From: Arctopsyche grandis
Lineage: Eukaryota; Arthropoda; Insecta; Trichoptera; Hydropsychidae
Assembly (NCBI RefSeq): GCF_051622035.1
Contig: NC_135361.1
Span: forward strand, 26,777,205 to 26,841,204
DNA: 64,000 bases
Direction of reading: 5' to 3'
Made by a program: the position numbers and the translations under genes. The stretch's first letter is position 1; the number at the start of each line of letters is the position of its first letter. Positions 36,300 to 49,084 of this stretch are shown here, one piece after another. The notes beneath the pieces are model-generated. The model worked only from the letters and a program-made list of their open reading frames with translations, made no database searches and had not been told where the DNA came from.

Positions 36300-37470
36300 T
36301 TGACCAAATATAATTGACTTCACCCAAGAAAGAATGAATCTGACCAGTGCAAAAGTGCTCAAATCTCGTACCATACACTAAGCCAAACAATGGAATGTAT
36401 GTATGTTTTATTTATATTTTTTTACAGCAAAAGAAAGCACTCGAAACAAAAACAAAACTGATTTTAGAAATAGTGCGATTATTTTTGAATACACATACAT
36501 ATTCAAATTAGCTTAATAAAATCCTTGTTCCCAACAATAGATGGAATATTTCAAATTGAAAGTACGATCACGACACTTTTCGAATACTTGTACTTTCTGC
36601 ACACTTTCCACAGCAATTTATTATTCTTTCAGCTAACCCTCCGATGAATGGGTTTGACTGAAATCAAATTGTATTCTTCTTATTCTTGCAAATACACACA
36701 CCTTTCTTCCATTCCGAAAGTTGGGGTTGCGCCCGCATAGACACGAAGCACTGTTTTTATTGGGTTTACGTGCTCCCATTGTGTTCACTTGGCGAAACTT
36801 GGACGCCGAGGGACTGAAGAATGGAGATGTAGGAGGAGGTGGGAGGGTCTCCTCTCCTCATGACGATAATTGATTTATTGTTTAACAATTCCATCTTCAT
36901 CCGTCTTCCATCCGTGCTCGGATACAATAACACCAATACTAAATAATAATAACGAAGGAGGGACACTTTGGGAAAGATAACCCAATTACAGCTACCCTAG
37001 CGCAATTCGTCTTCTTCTCGCAACTTTCAGTGTCACCATTAATTGATTTCACGTTGCGAATAAAGGAATTCCTCGGTTGACATTCAAAAAAATGTTTTTT
37101 TTTAATGCGAACCGAACGAAAATGAGTTTAAGTGTTCCTACCCAATCCAGAACATTTGAATTTTCTAAAGAAACTTTCACAAATGTATTCAGCATTGAGA
37201 GATGGGAAAATTTAATGCAATAGTTATAAATCACTTTTCTTATGAGCAATAATAGCCATTGCACTTGTATAATTTGGGGTACGATGAAAATAGAGACTGG
37301 CCTTCGACGATAACCTATACAATTAAGTGCTCAAGGAAGAAAACCTTGTTGTGATAAATTGAAAAATAAGTGAAACAACATTATTGAAACATTTCAGGGA
37401 TTTCATTTTAGTACCAATATTTTTAAATAAATTTTATCTGATCTTTCAGATTAATATTTTTTTTTATTAT
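36300..37470. other. Intergenic stretch with a low-repeat island
   Basis: The part at 36600-37060 is unique and less AT-rich (ACAGCTACCCTAGCGCAATT near 36990). No gene was recognised. Confidence 0.3.
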
Positions 37471-37474
37471 TATT

Positions 37475-37871
37475 CAATCAAATCATGCACACTCGTCTAA
37501 CAGATTGCTTCAACGCGACGATACAGATTAAAAATGATTTTTTTTATTACTAATTTAAACAGGTATACACCCATTTATTAAACACAACATCTATGATCAA
37601 ACAGTTAACAGACAAATAGCCATCTATGAAAACTTTTGCAGCATTTTAATAATCGGCGAATATCGAGATACTGAATAACTCGAAATTCGCCGAATTTTTC
37701 GAAATGGATAGGATAGGGTTGCCAATTTGCTGGAACCGTTTCAATTAAATCAGATTAATTGCCAAACTTTTATAGATAATGATTGACCTTGCAGTCACCA
37801 TATGGGATAGAACCCGTGACCACACAATTGAAAGCACTACATGCAAGCCTATTGTTCTATACTACTGGTTT
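37475..37871 (-). repeat. tRNA-derived SINE, uninterrupted copy
   Basis: Minus strand: head CCAGTAGTATAGAACAATAG, GGGTTCTATCCC, then CAATTTGCTGG-complement body, AAACACAACATCTATGATC region, and a tail with CGTCGCGTTGAAGCAATCTG. It is useful as an intact reference for the split copy at 41633-42226. Confidence 0.65.
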
Positions 37872-39260
37872 TGTTTTGTACTTCAAACATTACTTCCTCA
37901 ATAACTTCCCCACAAAGTTCTCCGAAACTTATTATTTGGTAATATCGATATTTTCTTGTCGTAATTCTCCAAAAAATACAAATCACTGCAAAAAATGCTG
38001 TTTTAACCATTAGGTTGACACCACTGGGTGACCATAAAACCATTAGGGTGACACCACTGACTGTACAAGTGTTCACTCTGGTTCGTTCATAAACATACTA
38101 GTTTTTTCATAAACGAACCATTGACTTTAGTTTTAAGTTCTAACAGTCAAAAGCTATCTTCAAATATAGACACCGAGTACATATATCATGACACTTTTAG
38201 CTGTCAAAAATTTTGAGCTGTCCAAAGCTTTAAGATGTCAAAACACCAAATATTTGCAGTGGGAATTCGAATGGAAATCATATTACAACGTTGTATAATT
38301 ACCGTTTTCGCTAATATTAAAAATATTGCAAACCAGGGTAAAGATATATGTACCTACGTATATATGTATATAGAAGATGGGAAAATCGATTCAGAATATT
38401 ATACTTTAACTAATCATTCGTTGTCAATTTGATCTTTTGTGAACACTACATATATAACTGACCAGATTGATTCGTGTATGAACAAATTAGTATGTTCATG
38501 AAAGAACGAAATATACACTTTTTTTTACCTGTGTATACAAATATGTATATGTATAGTTACTAATAGAGAAGGATCAAGACCGTAAAAAATAATACTAATA
38601 TTATTATTTGTGTTTATATATTGTAAAGTAACGGAACGAATTGATGTTGTGTAACTTTCCCCAGGGTTTATAACCTGTCGACTGCTATTCTTCTTTTTCT
38701 GGTTCTACCGGTTGTTCGGTCGGGAAGAAGTCCTGATCGTATCCATAACACGAGGCACACTTCCAAACATCCAAATCCATTGATCAAAATATATGTATGT
38801 ACATATAGGCAAGTACTATAAAAAAAACCTACATGTGTGTGTATGCTGTGTTCCTTTTGGCGGGTGACTTCACAAGAGTGTATTGTAATGAGATTTCTCG
38901 CAAATTTCTCGAAACTTTATTCAACTGCCGAGTACACACACAAAAACCCTAAACTCCCCATAGGATAAACCGTATTATGAAGGGTTTGCATGCGAAAAAA
39001 AGCGAGCTCTTTTCGAACGATCAAATGCTTCCCTTTATAGAAAACTACACACAACAAATTTAGAATTTATCAACAGTACATAATACACATATAACATACA
39101 GTATAAGTATACACATAATATAAAATATTTTAAAAATAATTATAAAAAAATGTTCTACGTATTATATGTACTTGTCTACTTTTATTAAAAAAAAATCACG
39201 ATCGGGCCTTTTTTGTAGAATTACGTCCGAATAAAATCACATCAGTAAAATATATTTTTT
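37872..39260. other. AT-rich intergenic stretch with small duplications
   Basis: ACCATTAGG(G)TTGACACCACTG is duplicated in tandem at 38007-38058. A hairpin GGTTCGTT / AACGAACC is at 38079-38120. No gene supported. Confidence 0.4.
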
Positions 39261-39262
39261 TG

Positions 39263-39450
39263 ATTTTTAAATGCTTTTTATTATTACGAAATTATGTTCA
39301 CAAGACATCTTATATATATTTTAATAGCTACTGATCTACTGATAATTTTATATTTTACAATTTAATTTAATTTGGTTAGTAATCATAGTATTATATTATT
39401 CTAATGTTAATCTACAGCATAATAGGAAAAAGAGCTCAAAAACCTATTTA
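39263..39450 (+). repeat. Dispersed repeat family R2, copy 2
   Basis: Matches 21512-21725 and the complement of 44562-44762. It ends in AGAGCTCAAAAACCTATTTA. Confidence 0.7.
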
Positions 39451-39487
39451 ATCAGTAAAATATGATAACATATGTATGTATGTAGAT

Positions 39488-39740
39488 GTAGGCAGCAGTA
39501 TAGGTCGGTGGTTGCGTTAATGCCAAACACCGAGAGGTTCTCGTATTCAAGCCCTGGGTTGACGAAAATTGAAGAGAATTTATTCGATGTATTTCGGCAG
39601 TGTTGCGAGACTTGGATATTTGTGACTCCAAGTCGATCGTTTCCTATCAGAGTTTGCCAATTTATCTAATTTAATTAAAACGTTTCCAACAAATTGGCAA
39701 CCCTATTCAATCCCTTTCGCGCAAATTCAAACTACTGTTA
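39488..39740 (+). repeat. tRNA-derived SINE, second subfamily
   Basis: Head GCAGCAGTATAGGTCGGTGG, TTGCGTTAATGCCAAACACC, GAGTTTGCCAATTTATC, then TTGGCAACCCTATTCAAT. No tail hairpin. Confidence 0.75.
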
Positions 39741-40520
39741 AGATGAGTGTGTATGATTGATTGAATACAAATGAAATAAAAGAAATTTTACCATGCTGCC
39801 ATTACGGGTTTTACCCCTTAGCGACACATGGTTTTAAACTTGTACATACATACATGTGTATATAGTTGGTGCGCTGTAGGAAGAGACTTAGGAAAAACGT
39901 ACATGCTGTCTCTTTCACCGCCTCTCGACCAATAACATTTCATGCAGGCAGTAGAACATTGTACGCGCGCAATAGCGTCACTAGGCCCGTGTGAGGAGTG
40001 CGGTCTGCACCAAGTGACACCATTTTTGGTGGGACACCAAATTGTTCAAACTGAAAAACGCTAATTTGACATATTCGTTGTATGGCGGTCCTCGAGTGGC
40101 TACACTCCTCATTGCGATTTCTGTATATATATATATATATACAGCTTTCTGTATTTATACAGCTACCGTGAAATCCGTCTGGTGCAGCTATAAATAGCAT
40201 CAAATATGAGCCATAATTGGCTTTAGTTCGAATTCTAGAGAAATCCGTGTATGTACCTTAAGTTAAAAAGGTTAACTAATCCAGTCAGACAGAGCAGCAA
40301 TCCAGAAACAAGGTGTGAACTAAGCTTCTCTTTTGGCGCTTCTCTCGTAAGTCATAACAATTAACAAATATTATAACATAATAATTAATAAAAAATAATT
40401 TTTAGGTAACACCATCACGCCACTGCGCGCGAATGCTATTGGTCCAAATGGGGTGTAAAGGACCGCATGTTATTTTTTCCTACAGCGGATTGACTAAACA
40501 AATGTATAGATTATAAATTT

Positions 40521-40742
40521 GAAATCATATTCAAATATTAGTGATAAATAGTAAATAGGATGGTTTTACCAATTTGCTGGAACCGTTTCAATTAAATCAG
40601 ATAAATTGGCAAACTCTGAAAGGAAACAGACGATCTTGAAATCACATATCCATGGTCTGGCCAGCAGCACAACCAGGGACAACCCGTGACCACATAAGTG
40701 AAAGTATTACACGCTAACCATTGATCTTTAGTGTAGTGTATA
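40521..40742 (-). repeat. tRNA-derived SINE, 3'-truncated
   Basis: Minus strand: GGTTAGCGTGTAATACTTTC, GTGGTCACGGGTTGTCCC, GTGCTGCTGGCCAGACCATG and GAGTTTGCCAATTTATCTG. Confidence 0.7.
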
Positions 40743-41620
40743 TTTATTGGCCATTTGAACTAGAGCAACGCACTAACGCCAATTTGTTGCAAAATAAGGC
40801 ATTTCTATCAGTCAAGCTGGACATGACAAAGTAACTAAGTCATCTTAGTACGATTTAGTATTACGGAAACGGCTCAAGTCAAGCAACGTTGAGCGAGGCC
40901 ATTCACCGAACGTGTTATGATGACATGTCATACGACTACAGTGCGATCGATAAGTGTGACATGAGAAATAGGGGATGAAACGTGTAAATTGCGTTCCCGC
41001 GTATGAAATCCGTGAAAACGTCTCGTGACAGGACAACGAGACGAAGGTAGAGCTGCCTGTTACGTTCTCGGACTTGGGAATATTATTACTATTTTTGAGT
41101 GACAACCCGTTTATTTCGGGAGAACGTCACGAATCTGAGACGCGTGCTTGTGTGTACCTATTCACGATCGAGAAAGCACGGTCGCCCTAGTTTAAATTCT
41201 AAAAGTCAACGCGATACTTCGGCAATGAGAATTTTCCGGATTTTTCACCGAATCAACTATCGGATTTTTTTTCAACATTCATCTTACCTTAGTAAACATA
41301 TTATATATATATATAAGATGTTTACTAAGGAAACAATCATATGTTCCGTGATGTGTATGTGACGTGCTGAAACAGTAGCAACCGACATGATCTATTCATA
41401 TTATACAGCAGTACACGTCACTAAAACGTCATATTGTGACAATATTGATACGACACAAGAAATATTGCGTCGTATCATCTTACTCTGCAATATATGTATG
41501 TATATATAAACCAATTTTGCCTTGTGCTGAACACGAGCAGTGCTGTAGCATGAATAGAACTAGTTTTTTCCGTGTAGTGTTGTGCCGAGCTATTGTCATG
41601 CAATGCTGAATAATATTTTA
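40743..41620. other. Intergenic stretch, no gene seen
   Basis: Moderately mixed composition between 40850 and 41260. Both strands carry short open frames that overlap and lack domain signatures. A TA-rich hairpin lies at 41299-41326. Confidence 0.35.
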
Positions 41621-41632
41621 TTTTATTCAATA

Positions 41633-42226
41633 AATCATGCATATTTGTCTTACATATCGCTCCAATGCGACGAGTGTACTATACAGATCAATACATAATT
41701 ATTATATATTAGTGGTTTTACCCGGCTTCGCTCGGTACTTGTAATATAAACCACTTAACATGGCTAATCTAATAGTAAACATTTTATTTAAATTTATTTG
41801 AATATTCATTTGTTATTTTATTAAATTTAACGTCACGGATTCTACGAACCAAAACTTCCATACATACAAAGTCTATCGAAATTATATATTAGATTTTACA
41901 TTAAACACGACATCTACGAGTAAACATTGTAAGCAGTATATATAAAACATCAACAATGACATCTATGGAGCACTTATGCAAACCAGCGAAAAATTGAGAT
42001 GCTGAATAGCTCAAATATTTACGAGAGAGATAGGACAGGGATGCCAATTTGAAGGAACCATTTCAATGAAAATCAGATAAATTAGCAAACTCTGATAGGA
42101 AATCGACCTGGAGTGACATATCCAATTTCTGGCCAGCAGCAACCAGTGGAAATCGAACGCGTGACCACTTTCTTCGAAAGAATTTTACCTATATTCTAAC
42201 CACAGGTCCATGCCATAAACAGACCT
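41633..42226 (-). repeat. tRNA-derived SINE split by a later insertion
   Basis: The 3' tail (minus strand CGTCGCATTGGAGCGATATG) lies at 41633-41700, and the body and head continue at 41895-42226 (AAACACGACATCTACGAG, GGTCACGCGTTCGATTTCC). The Helitron-like element at 41706-41893 separates them. The uninterrupted relative at 37475-37871 has these parts adjacent. Confidence 0.65.
41706..41893 (+). mobile_element. Helitron-like short element, copy 2
   Basis: TAGTGGTTTTACCCGGCTTC, GCTCGGTACTTGTAATATAA at the left; CATACATACAAAGTCTATCG and AAATTATATATTAGAT at the right. It sits inside a SINE. It lacks the satellite interior of the copy at 8558. Confidence 0.65.
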
Positions 42227-42297
42227 TTAACCGTGCAAATCAAGTACTTCATATACATTTGTACATATGTACATACATATATTAGTATATAAATAAT

Positions 42298-42686
42298 CGG
42301 TCTCCGTGACGGGCCCGAATGTGAAACGCCCGAAAACGCAAATATCGGAAGGCAAAGATCAAAAATCGAAAGATCTTAAGTCGGAAGATCAAAAAAAAGG
42401 GTGCATGGTAAACGGTACATACTCACTTAATTTGCGCGAGCAGGATACAACAGGAACAAGAGGAACAGGCTTTTCCTCCCGTATTAATGTGTGCGCGCAG
42501 AATACGGGAGGAAAAGCCTGTTCCTCTTGTTCCTGTTGTATCCTGCTCGCGCAAATTAAGTGAGTATGTACCGTTTACCGTGCACCCTTTTTTTATCTTT
42601 CGACTTAAGATCTTTCGATTTTCGATCTTTGCCTTCCGATATTTGTGTTTTCTGTAATTTAACATTCTGGCCCGTGAGGTAGACCC
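42298..42686. mobile_element. Fold-back DNA transposon, MULE-like family copy 2 (best)
   Basis: Arms of about 187 bases are almost perfect reverse complements separated by a 15-base loop (AATGTGTGCGCGCAG). Ends are CGGTCTCCGTGACGGGCC and the complement of GGGTCTACCTCACGGGCC. A perfect 9-base target duplication ATAAATAAT lies at 42289-42297 and 42687-42695. Long TIRs with 9-base duplications are characteristic of Mutator-like elements; there is no transposase, so this is a non-autonomous derivative. Confidence 0.9.
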
Positions 42687-42699
42687 ATAAATAATATAT

Positions 42700-43970
42700 A
42701 CATAGTTCATGTTGTAGATATCTTTCTGCAGACAAATCGGAAAATAAATTGTCTTGTTTTTTCAAAGGCCAGCAGCTTGTCTGTTTTTGTTCACAGGACA
42801 ATGATTCTTTCAAGGACACAAAATTGATCGAGCAATATAATGTGAATTATATAGTCAATGAATATGTAATGTTAAATCAAGTCGAGTGAAATTTCAATTC
42901 CTGGAAATTTCCGTTATTATCAATTATTAATGAACAAGTTTCTATTTAATTATTCAGTATTTTTAATAAATTATGATTAGGGTAGGGTGAATATTTAAGA
43001 ATGCCAATTTTACATAAGAATCGTTTCAAAAATGAAGGCAATCGATAAAATCTGACAGGAAAATGTTCATTATTCATTATCGAATCCTGCTAGAATGTAT
43101 GCATGATATATAATTACTAGTGTTGTACCCAATGACATATCATCACATGGGTGTTGGCATATTAAGTTGTTAAATAAAAAAAAATTAAAAGAAATGTGAA
43201 ATCGTCTGTCATGTGTTCGATCCCCGCGCGGTCGAATTTTTTTCAAATACCTTTTAAATATATTTCATTTAATATTTATATTTCAACATGAAAAATATGG
43301 TAAACACTACCTACCTACCTACATATAAACGATATAAAACACCGATAGAAAAATTAATTAATTAAATAAATTTTCAATAGATGGCGGTAAATTCTCTGCC
43401 AAGCGGATACATTGGTAGCAAAGAGTATAAAATAGTTTTTTTCTTTTTTTTATTGTATTCGTATATATGTATGTACGTTTTGGCAAAGGTTTACCTGTAA
43501 CGCACATATTTTATTTTATTTTTAAAAATCAATACCACAGATACTTAACAGGTAGCCCCAAAGCGTCACTGTGGTTATAATAAAAATGTAAGTAAACATA
43601 AATCAAGAATAACAAAAATCATAAAAAAATAAAAAGCAAGGAAGAAGTACATATGTATAATAAAAAAAAAACAAATAAATAAGATTGAAAATTATATCGT
43701 GCCATGTATAATCTGTTCGATCCACTCAACATAACTGGCATCGAAGAGGTCCAAGTAATGTGCCAGTAAGCTAAGGAGTCGAACAGCGAGAGGGGGGAGT
43801 TCATGAGCACGTTTGTTTTAGCCCTAATTGGCAAAAAGATATCATGCTTTCGCAAAACCCTATGATTTTCATATGTACATATGTATGTATGTCGAATGGA
43901 AACAACTATTATAGTACGACAAACAGACACACAGATATAATATCGAAAATCTACATATGTATATGATATG
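42700..43970. other. AT-rich intergenic stretch with SINE scraps
   Basis: Decayed SINE-like phrases occur near 42975-43070, and a B-box-like GTTCGATCCCCGCGCGG at 43208. Otherwise nothing recognisable apart from the tail hairpin at 43540. Confidence 0.35.
43540..43580 (-). repeat. SINE/LINE 3' stem-loop tail, isolated
   Basis: Minus strand: CCACAGTGACG, loop CTTTGGGGCTACCTGTTAAG, then TATCTGTGG, giving another stem sequence around the same loop type. Confidence 0.55.
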
Positions 43971-43974
43971 ATGA

Positions 43975-44143
43975 TACTTTGCGCGTAACAATATTTAAAA
44001 ATACTAGTGACATGTAATACGTTTATTCTGCTTTTCGAGTCGAATTAAAAGAAATGATAACAATTTGTGACTTAAATCAAACAGAAATAGTGTTTTGGAA
44101 CGGAAAATTTGACTTCTGCCACTGTCAAATATAACGGCTCATA
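43975..44143. repeat. Dispersed repeat family R1, copy 2
   Basis: Aligns throughout with 7825-8012, with small gaps. Confidence 0.65.
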
Positions 44144-44224
44144 TATTAATACAATAGAGATATATGTACATATACTGTGCAATCAAAATGTTTTGATATA
44201 CGGCAAATTTACGAGAAATACACG

Positions 44225-44470
44225 ATTAAAAAGTATGTAGGTAGCATATTTTACAAGAATCAAGAAATTCAAGATGCTAAAAACTCAAATTTTCGAGAAA
44301 CTGAGGGTAGGACACCAATATACATGGATCCATCATAACAATTAAGCTAGATAAATTGAAAAAATTCAGCAGGAGATGGTAGATCTGTGTTTTAATAATC
44401 ACCAAGACCTCGCCAGACTTACTCGCCAGGACTTGAACCCACGACCTCTCTAATAGTAATAAATAATAAT
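44225..44470 (-). repeat. Probable diverged tRNA-derived SINE
   Basis: Minus strand: GTAGCTCACTGGAATTATTA, GAGGTCGTGGGTTCAAGTCC (clear B-box), CTGGCGAGTAAGTCTGGCGA. The body phrase GAGTTTGCCAATT is no longer recognisable. Confidence 0.5.
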
Positions 44471-44561
44471 TCCAGTGAGCTACTATTACTAAGAGATATC
44501 GAAAAAATATAATAAACTTCCGTCTTTTACTAATATTTTAACCCCGTCCTGATAAGAATAG

Positions 44562-44762
44562 TAAATAGGTTTTTGAGCTATTTTTTCTATTACGCTGTAC
44601 ATATTAACACCATAATAATATAATACTATGATTACTAACAAAATTAATCTAAAATTGTAAAATAGAAAATGATCAGTAGATCAGTAGCTATTAAAATAGA
44701 TATAAGATGTTTTGTGAACATAATTTAGTAATAATTAAAAGCATTTAAAAATCAAAATCAAA
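44562..44762 (-). repeat. Dispersed repeat family R2, copy 3
   Basis: Complement of the copies at 21512 and 39263, including ATCAGTAGATCAGTAGCTAT. Confidence 0.7.
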
Positions 44763-46870
44763 ACCCCGTCCTGTCAATTTATTATATAATACCTATGTAC
44801 ATATATGTACATATATTTTGATCTGCTCGAGCGGCTAAAAGTTGTAATAAAAAGTAAAAAATTGAAGCTCTCTACATTAAAATCCAGAGTATTTGACCAA
44901 ATTTGGTATGCTGAAAACTGTAGATTTGTATAGTAGAAAAACAAACTAACTAAAAAACATGCAAAAACAAATTTTAATTTTTGTACAGATCAGCGTCAAT
45001 GAATTGATGTGTGAAACAAAAAAGGGTGTTGAATGGTTTGAGAGTCTCTGGACATGTCACCGGTTTAAAACTAACAACGGGTCCGATCGGTGACAGTCTC
45101 AATAGACTTATTCAATTTGTCTGTCAAGCTTTTGAGACTTTATTGCGAACCGTCGGCGAACGTGCCAAAAGAATGGCATAAAAATGAATATATTATTATA
45201 TTATTACGATAGTCTTTAGAAAGGCACACGTGTGTGTACAAATGCAATCTATTTATAATGCCTTCATATTGAAATCTACGGATGAAAGTGAAACTTTGAA
45301 CTGATTGATTAAAATTTACTTTTAACATACAAATTATTTACGATGCTAGCAACACTACTAATTTTAAACTCATTCGTTACATACCGTTATGTAAATAATC
45401 AAAAACCATTGGGGAAAAATCGATCAATTTTCATCAGGAAGTTGACTGAACAGCCTGCTGTTTTTTGACAAGCCACATATGAATAATATGTAACACGTGA
45501 TATAATATTCCATAGTCACTTACACAAGCTATAAAATATGTTATATGTAGGTACATATGTACATGGAAATCATTAAAGTCGTTTCATGATGGGGCTAGCC
45601 CTTTGCATGCGAATTTCCCTTCCCTGAGGACAAATTCAATAAGTGCACAGGAAAGAAGAAAGTCGAGTCGCCAATATGCGATAGTCTAGGGGTGGAAAGG
45701 GGGTGGCTATTGAACCTTGTCTTTAGGTGCAATTTCACCTTTGGGGAAGACGACAGTCTGAAGCGCTTCGAATAATATGACGTTCGTTTTTATTCGAATG
45801 ATTCAGCAGCTGAAAGGGACATTCGCCAAATAAAAAAAATAAAAAATATTCGAGTACATATGTATGTATGTATGTATGTAAGTGTGCTAAATATATAACG
45901 GAAATATCTTACTTCCGTTTAACATTAAGAATAATAACTCGCGGACGGCAAAAGTGATGGCTACAGCTGAAATTAAAACGTTGCGAATTGATTGCGAAGC
46001 TCTTCGTTTGCTGCGAAAACTGCGAACGTATTAATAAGAAAGTGTGTGCTGAAATTCTAATTGTAACGAGCCGAGAGCGTTAACACTGTGAAGGCTGGAC
46101 TGTGCGTGAAAGCGTAAAAGGATTGTTGCCGGGTGTCCGAAATTGAGTGGTTTATTATTCTTCTTCTTAGGGTAACGCACAGATCCACCTTTATAAGTAT
46201 ACATATATCTGAGAGAAGCGGCAAAATTTTGAAGAAGATATTTTCCTTTTCCAAGCACATCACAGACGCTGTCACACCAGTGATTCTCAAAAAAGTTACT
46301 TTATAAATATATATTTATATACCGATTGCGATGTTCAAAAGAAGTGTTGACATATAGGTTTAATATTATATTATTAAAATAAACGAGCTTTCAAATGTCA
46401 AAAGTCCAATTTTTGACATAGAACAACATCTATTTACAGTAGCCATGACATGAAAAAGCATCACCTATAAAATCACTATAAATCCGTTGGTATTTTTCGC
46501 AAAGTATAACTTGGAATTTCATATTTTTTACAAGCCTCTTCTATGTTTGCCTTCGCTCGTTCATCTGACAACATTTGGATTTGAAATCATACATTCTTCC
46601 GACAGTTTTGAACTTTTCCACTTTGCGCGGATTGATCCACAATATACATATATTGAAATCAAATCCGCCATTACGATGGTGAAAAATAATCGTAATAGAC
46701 AAGTTTAAAAAATGCTATAATTTTGACTATTTTGACGTCTAATGGTAAGTTACCCTCTCGCTTTTTCAGATTTTAATTGTTTAAACGCCTATAATTTTTT
46801 CTTTTTAACACTATATCTTATAAAATTTGCATTATAGGTTCTAATTATCTCTCATATATTTTTACTTCAC
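44763..46870. other. Intergenic stretch with one low-repeat island
   Basis: 45570-46270 is unique and less AT-rich. The remainder is AT-rich filler with (TATG)n near 45855-45885. No gene recognised. Confidence 0.35.
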
Positions 46871-46873
46871 TTC

Positions 46874-47058
46874 GTTTCAACAATGAAATCAGAGAAAATA
46901 GGCAAACTCAGACAGGAAACAATCAATCTGGAGTCACAAATATCCAGGTCTGACCAGCAGCACTACAGATATACTCAATCGAGGTCAGCTCATGGGATCG
47001 AACCCGGCGCCTCTCGACGCTAAGCAGAAGCTTAACGACCGAGCTATGCTGCTGGCTA
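46874..47058 (-). repeat. tRNA-derived SINE, 5' half
   Basis: Minus strand: GCCAGCAGCATAGCTCGGTC, TAAGCTTCTGCTTAGCGTCG, GGCGCCGGGTTCGATCCC, GTGCTGCTGGTCAGACCTGG. It belongs to the subfamily of 10818 and 30661, truncated before the tail. Confidence 0.8.
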
Positions 47059-47335
47059 AATCACTTTTTTTTCAATATTGTATGTGTATGAATATTGAAT
47101 TACTAAATAAAATTAACTAACCAATATCCAAATGTATGCAGATCTGAGACACGGTGTTTCTATCTTTAAATTTTTCTCGTGCTTAAATCAAATTGAGTAG
47201 AGGCCTGACATTTGACAAATTCGTTGCGCCAAATGCGTACAGCCTGCAACTTAACTAAAAATTAGTTCTACGGGTGAATTCACCTATTTAATATACATAT
47301 GTATAGATATTTATGTATAATATATGTATTATATA

Positions 47336-47578
47336 CTAGTGTTTTTACCCGGCTTCGCTCGGTATTTGTAATATAAACCGCTTAAACATGGCCAATCTAA
47401 TGGTAAACATTTTATTACATTTATTTGAATAGTTTTATTTTATTTAAATTATTTGAATATTCATTTGTTTTTTTATTAAATTGAACTCACGGATTTTACA
47501 AACCAAACAAACAAACATACATGCATACATACATACAAAGTATCTTTCGAAATTATACATATATTAGATATAAATATA
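47336..47578 (+). mobile_element. Helitron-like short element, copy 3
   Basis: TAGTGTTTTTACCCGGCTTC, TATAAACCGCTTAAACATGG at the left; TACATACAAAGTATCTTTCG and ATATTAGAT at the right. An internal AAATTATTTGAAT-type duplication is visible. Confidence 0.65.
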
Positions 47579-48316
47579 TAATATAATAAATAAGGAATAA
47601 TCATGTTTGTTGGCGGCGTCTGGTGTCAACGGTGACGTTTCGGCCGCCCGCCGCGCCCCTCGTCAGGATTCTAATGAGGTTAAGAGTGATTGACAGCGGT
47701 CAGACCGTGGGTAAACATTCACACTGACGCCACTGGATACTCTCTGGTACGTGTATCGGTTATTCTATATATTTATATATATCATCAAAATATATTTGCG
47801 ATATAAGAATCTACATTTACCGCACGTAGTTCGGCAAATGTGCAGATTTCCCATGAAAATGATCCGTAAATGTGGAAAGATTTTACAGTGTACACTATTT
47901 TTATTTCATAACTAAATATATACATATATATTTTAATTTCAATGATCTTAAAAATTGACGAATTAGGACAAAAATACACAGAGAGGCACGCGGCACGTGT
48001 TTTGCGCGTATAATCTTTCCTGTGGCACCCAGTTCAAAAGTCCACTATTGGATGAAGGCCTCTTTAAGGGAAAAAACACACTGAGTGGTATGGGATGTCA
48101 CGTATCCTTGGCCTCCCGCTGTGAACGTTCAGAATGCATATGTTTAGGAGATCACACGTATATGCATATACATACATATGCAATCGATAAGTTTCTCATA
48201 TATTTCTTCAAATATGAGATTCACCGTTATCGATCACTGTCAAGCAAGGATAAAATATCACCGAAAACACTCCAGGGGGTGGTTTTTGGGATTGTTTACC
48301 ATATATGTACATATAT
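47579..48316. other. Intergenic stretch, no gene seen
   Basis: A short CpG-rich patch at 47608-47670 (TTTCGGCCGCCCGCCGCGCC) interrupts AT-rich sequence. A CTATTGGATGAAGGCCTCT phrase at 48045-48063 recalls the LINE end at 34141. Confidence 0.35.
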
Positions 48317-48545
48317 CCAGCAGTTTGGCTTAATGGTAGCGTATATGTTTAGCATCATGCGATCACTGGTTCGATCCGCCAAAACTGCTGGTTAGATTTG
48401 GGGGTTTTGTGACTCCAAATCGATCGTTTCTCTATCAGAGTTTGCCAATTTTATCTGATCTTTTTTTATTTTTTATTTTATTCTTGTTGTCACAAAAAAT
48501 CTTATGTATTATTGTGTATAATGGATTAATTATGTACTTAATTAA
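48317..48545 (+). repeat. tRNA-derived SINE, third subfamily
   Basis: CCAGCAGTTTGGCTTAATGG, GGTTCGATCCGCC, AACTGCTGGTTAGATTTGGG and CAGAGTTTGCCAATTTTATC. The central body is partly replaced by a T-rich run, and the 3' tail is absent. Confidence 0.75.
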
Positions 48546-49084
48546 TTGTTAAAATTAATTAAATGGTCCTTGCGGCCGTATATATGTATGTAAAATAAAA
48601 AGTGTCTGGCCGTATATTTCATGTATGGTTTCGAATTAAGTAATGATTGTGTATGGAAAGAAATATTTTTTGCGGAACTCAGTTGAGAAACCCTGAATAC
48701 GTAGGATTTTAAAACATAATGTTTGGGGAAAAAATCGAAAACCAAAGATTCTCCCATTTTTTATCAAAAGCAAAGTTCATAATGACGATTTGCGAACATT
48801 AGTTTAGAAACCCTGCATACGTTAAAGTTTGGATATCTAAAAAACTATTTGAAAAAAAAATATTGCTGCCTTAGTTGAGAAACCCCGCTTGCGTAATATC
48901 TCAAGGCACAAAGAGTATCAAATAAATTTATTCGCATTTATGAAATTATCATGTAGATATGGCCGACAATTTCAATACAGTAATTATTTTCGAAAACGCA
49001 TTTAAAACTTATTGAAAAAATTGATTTTGCGCTGAATTGTCATTGCGCTGAATAGTCCATGCGCTGAGTTTTCGTTTCGATTAT

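Noticed and set aside
42306-42710. Open frames of 85-95 codons on both strands
   Set aside because: Mirror-image frames from the arms of a fold-back element.
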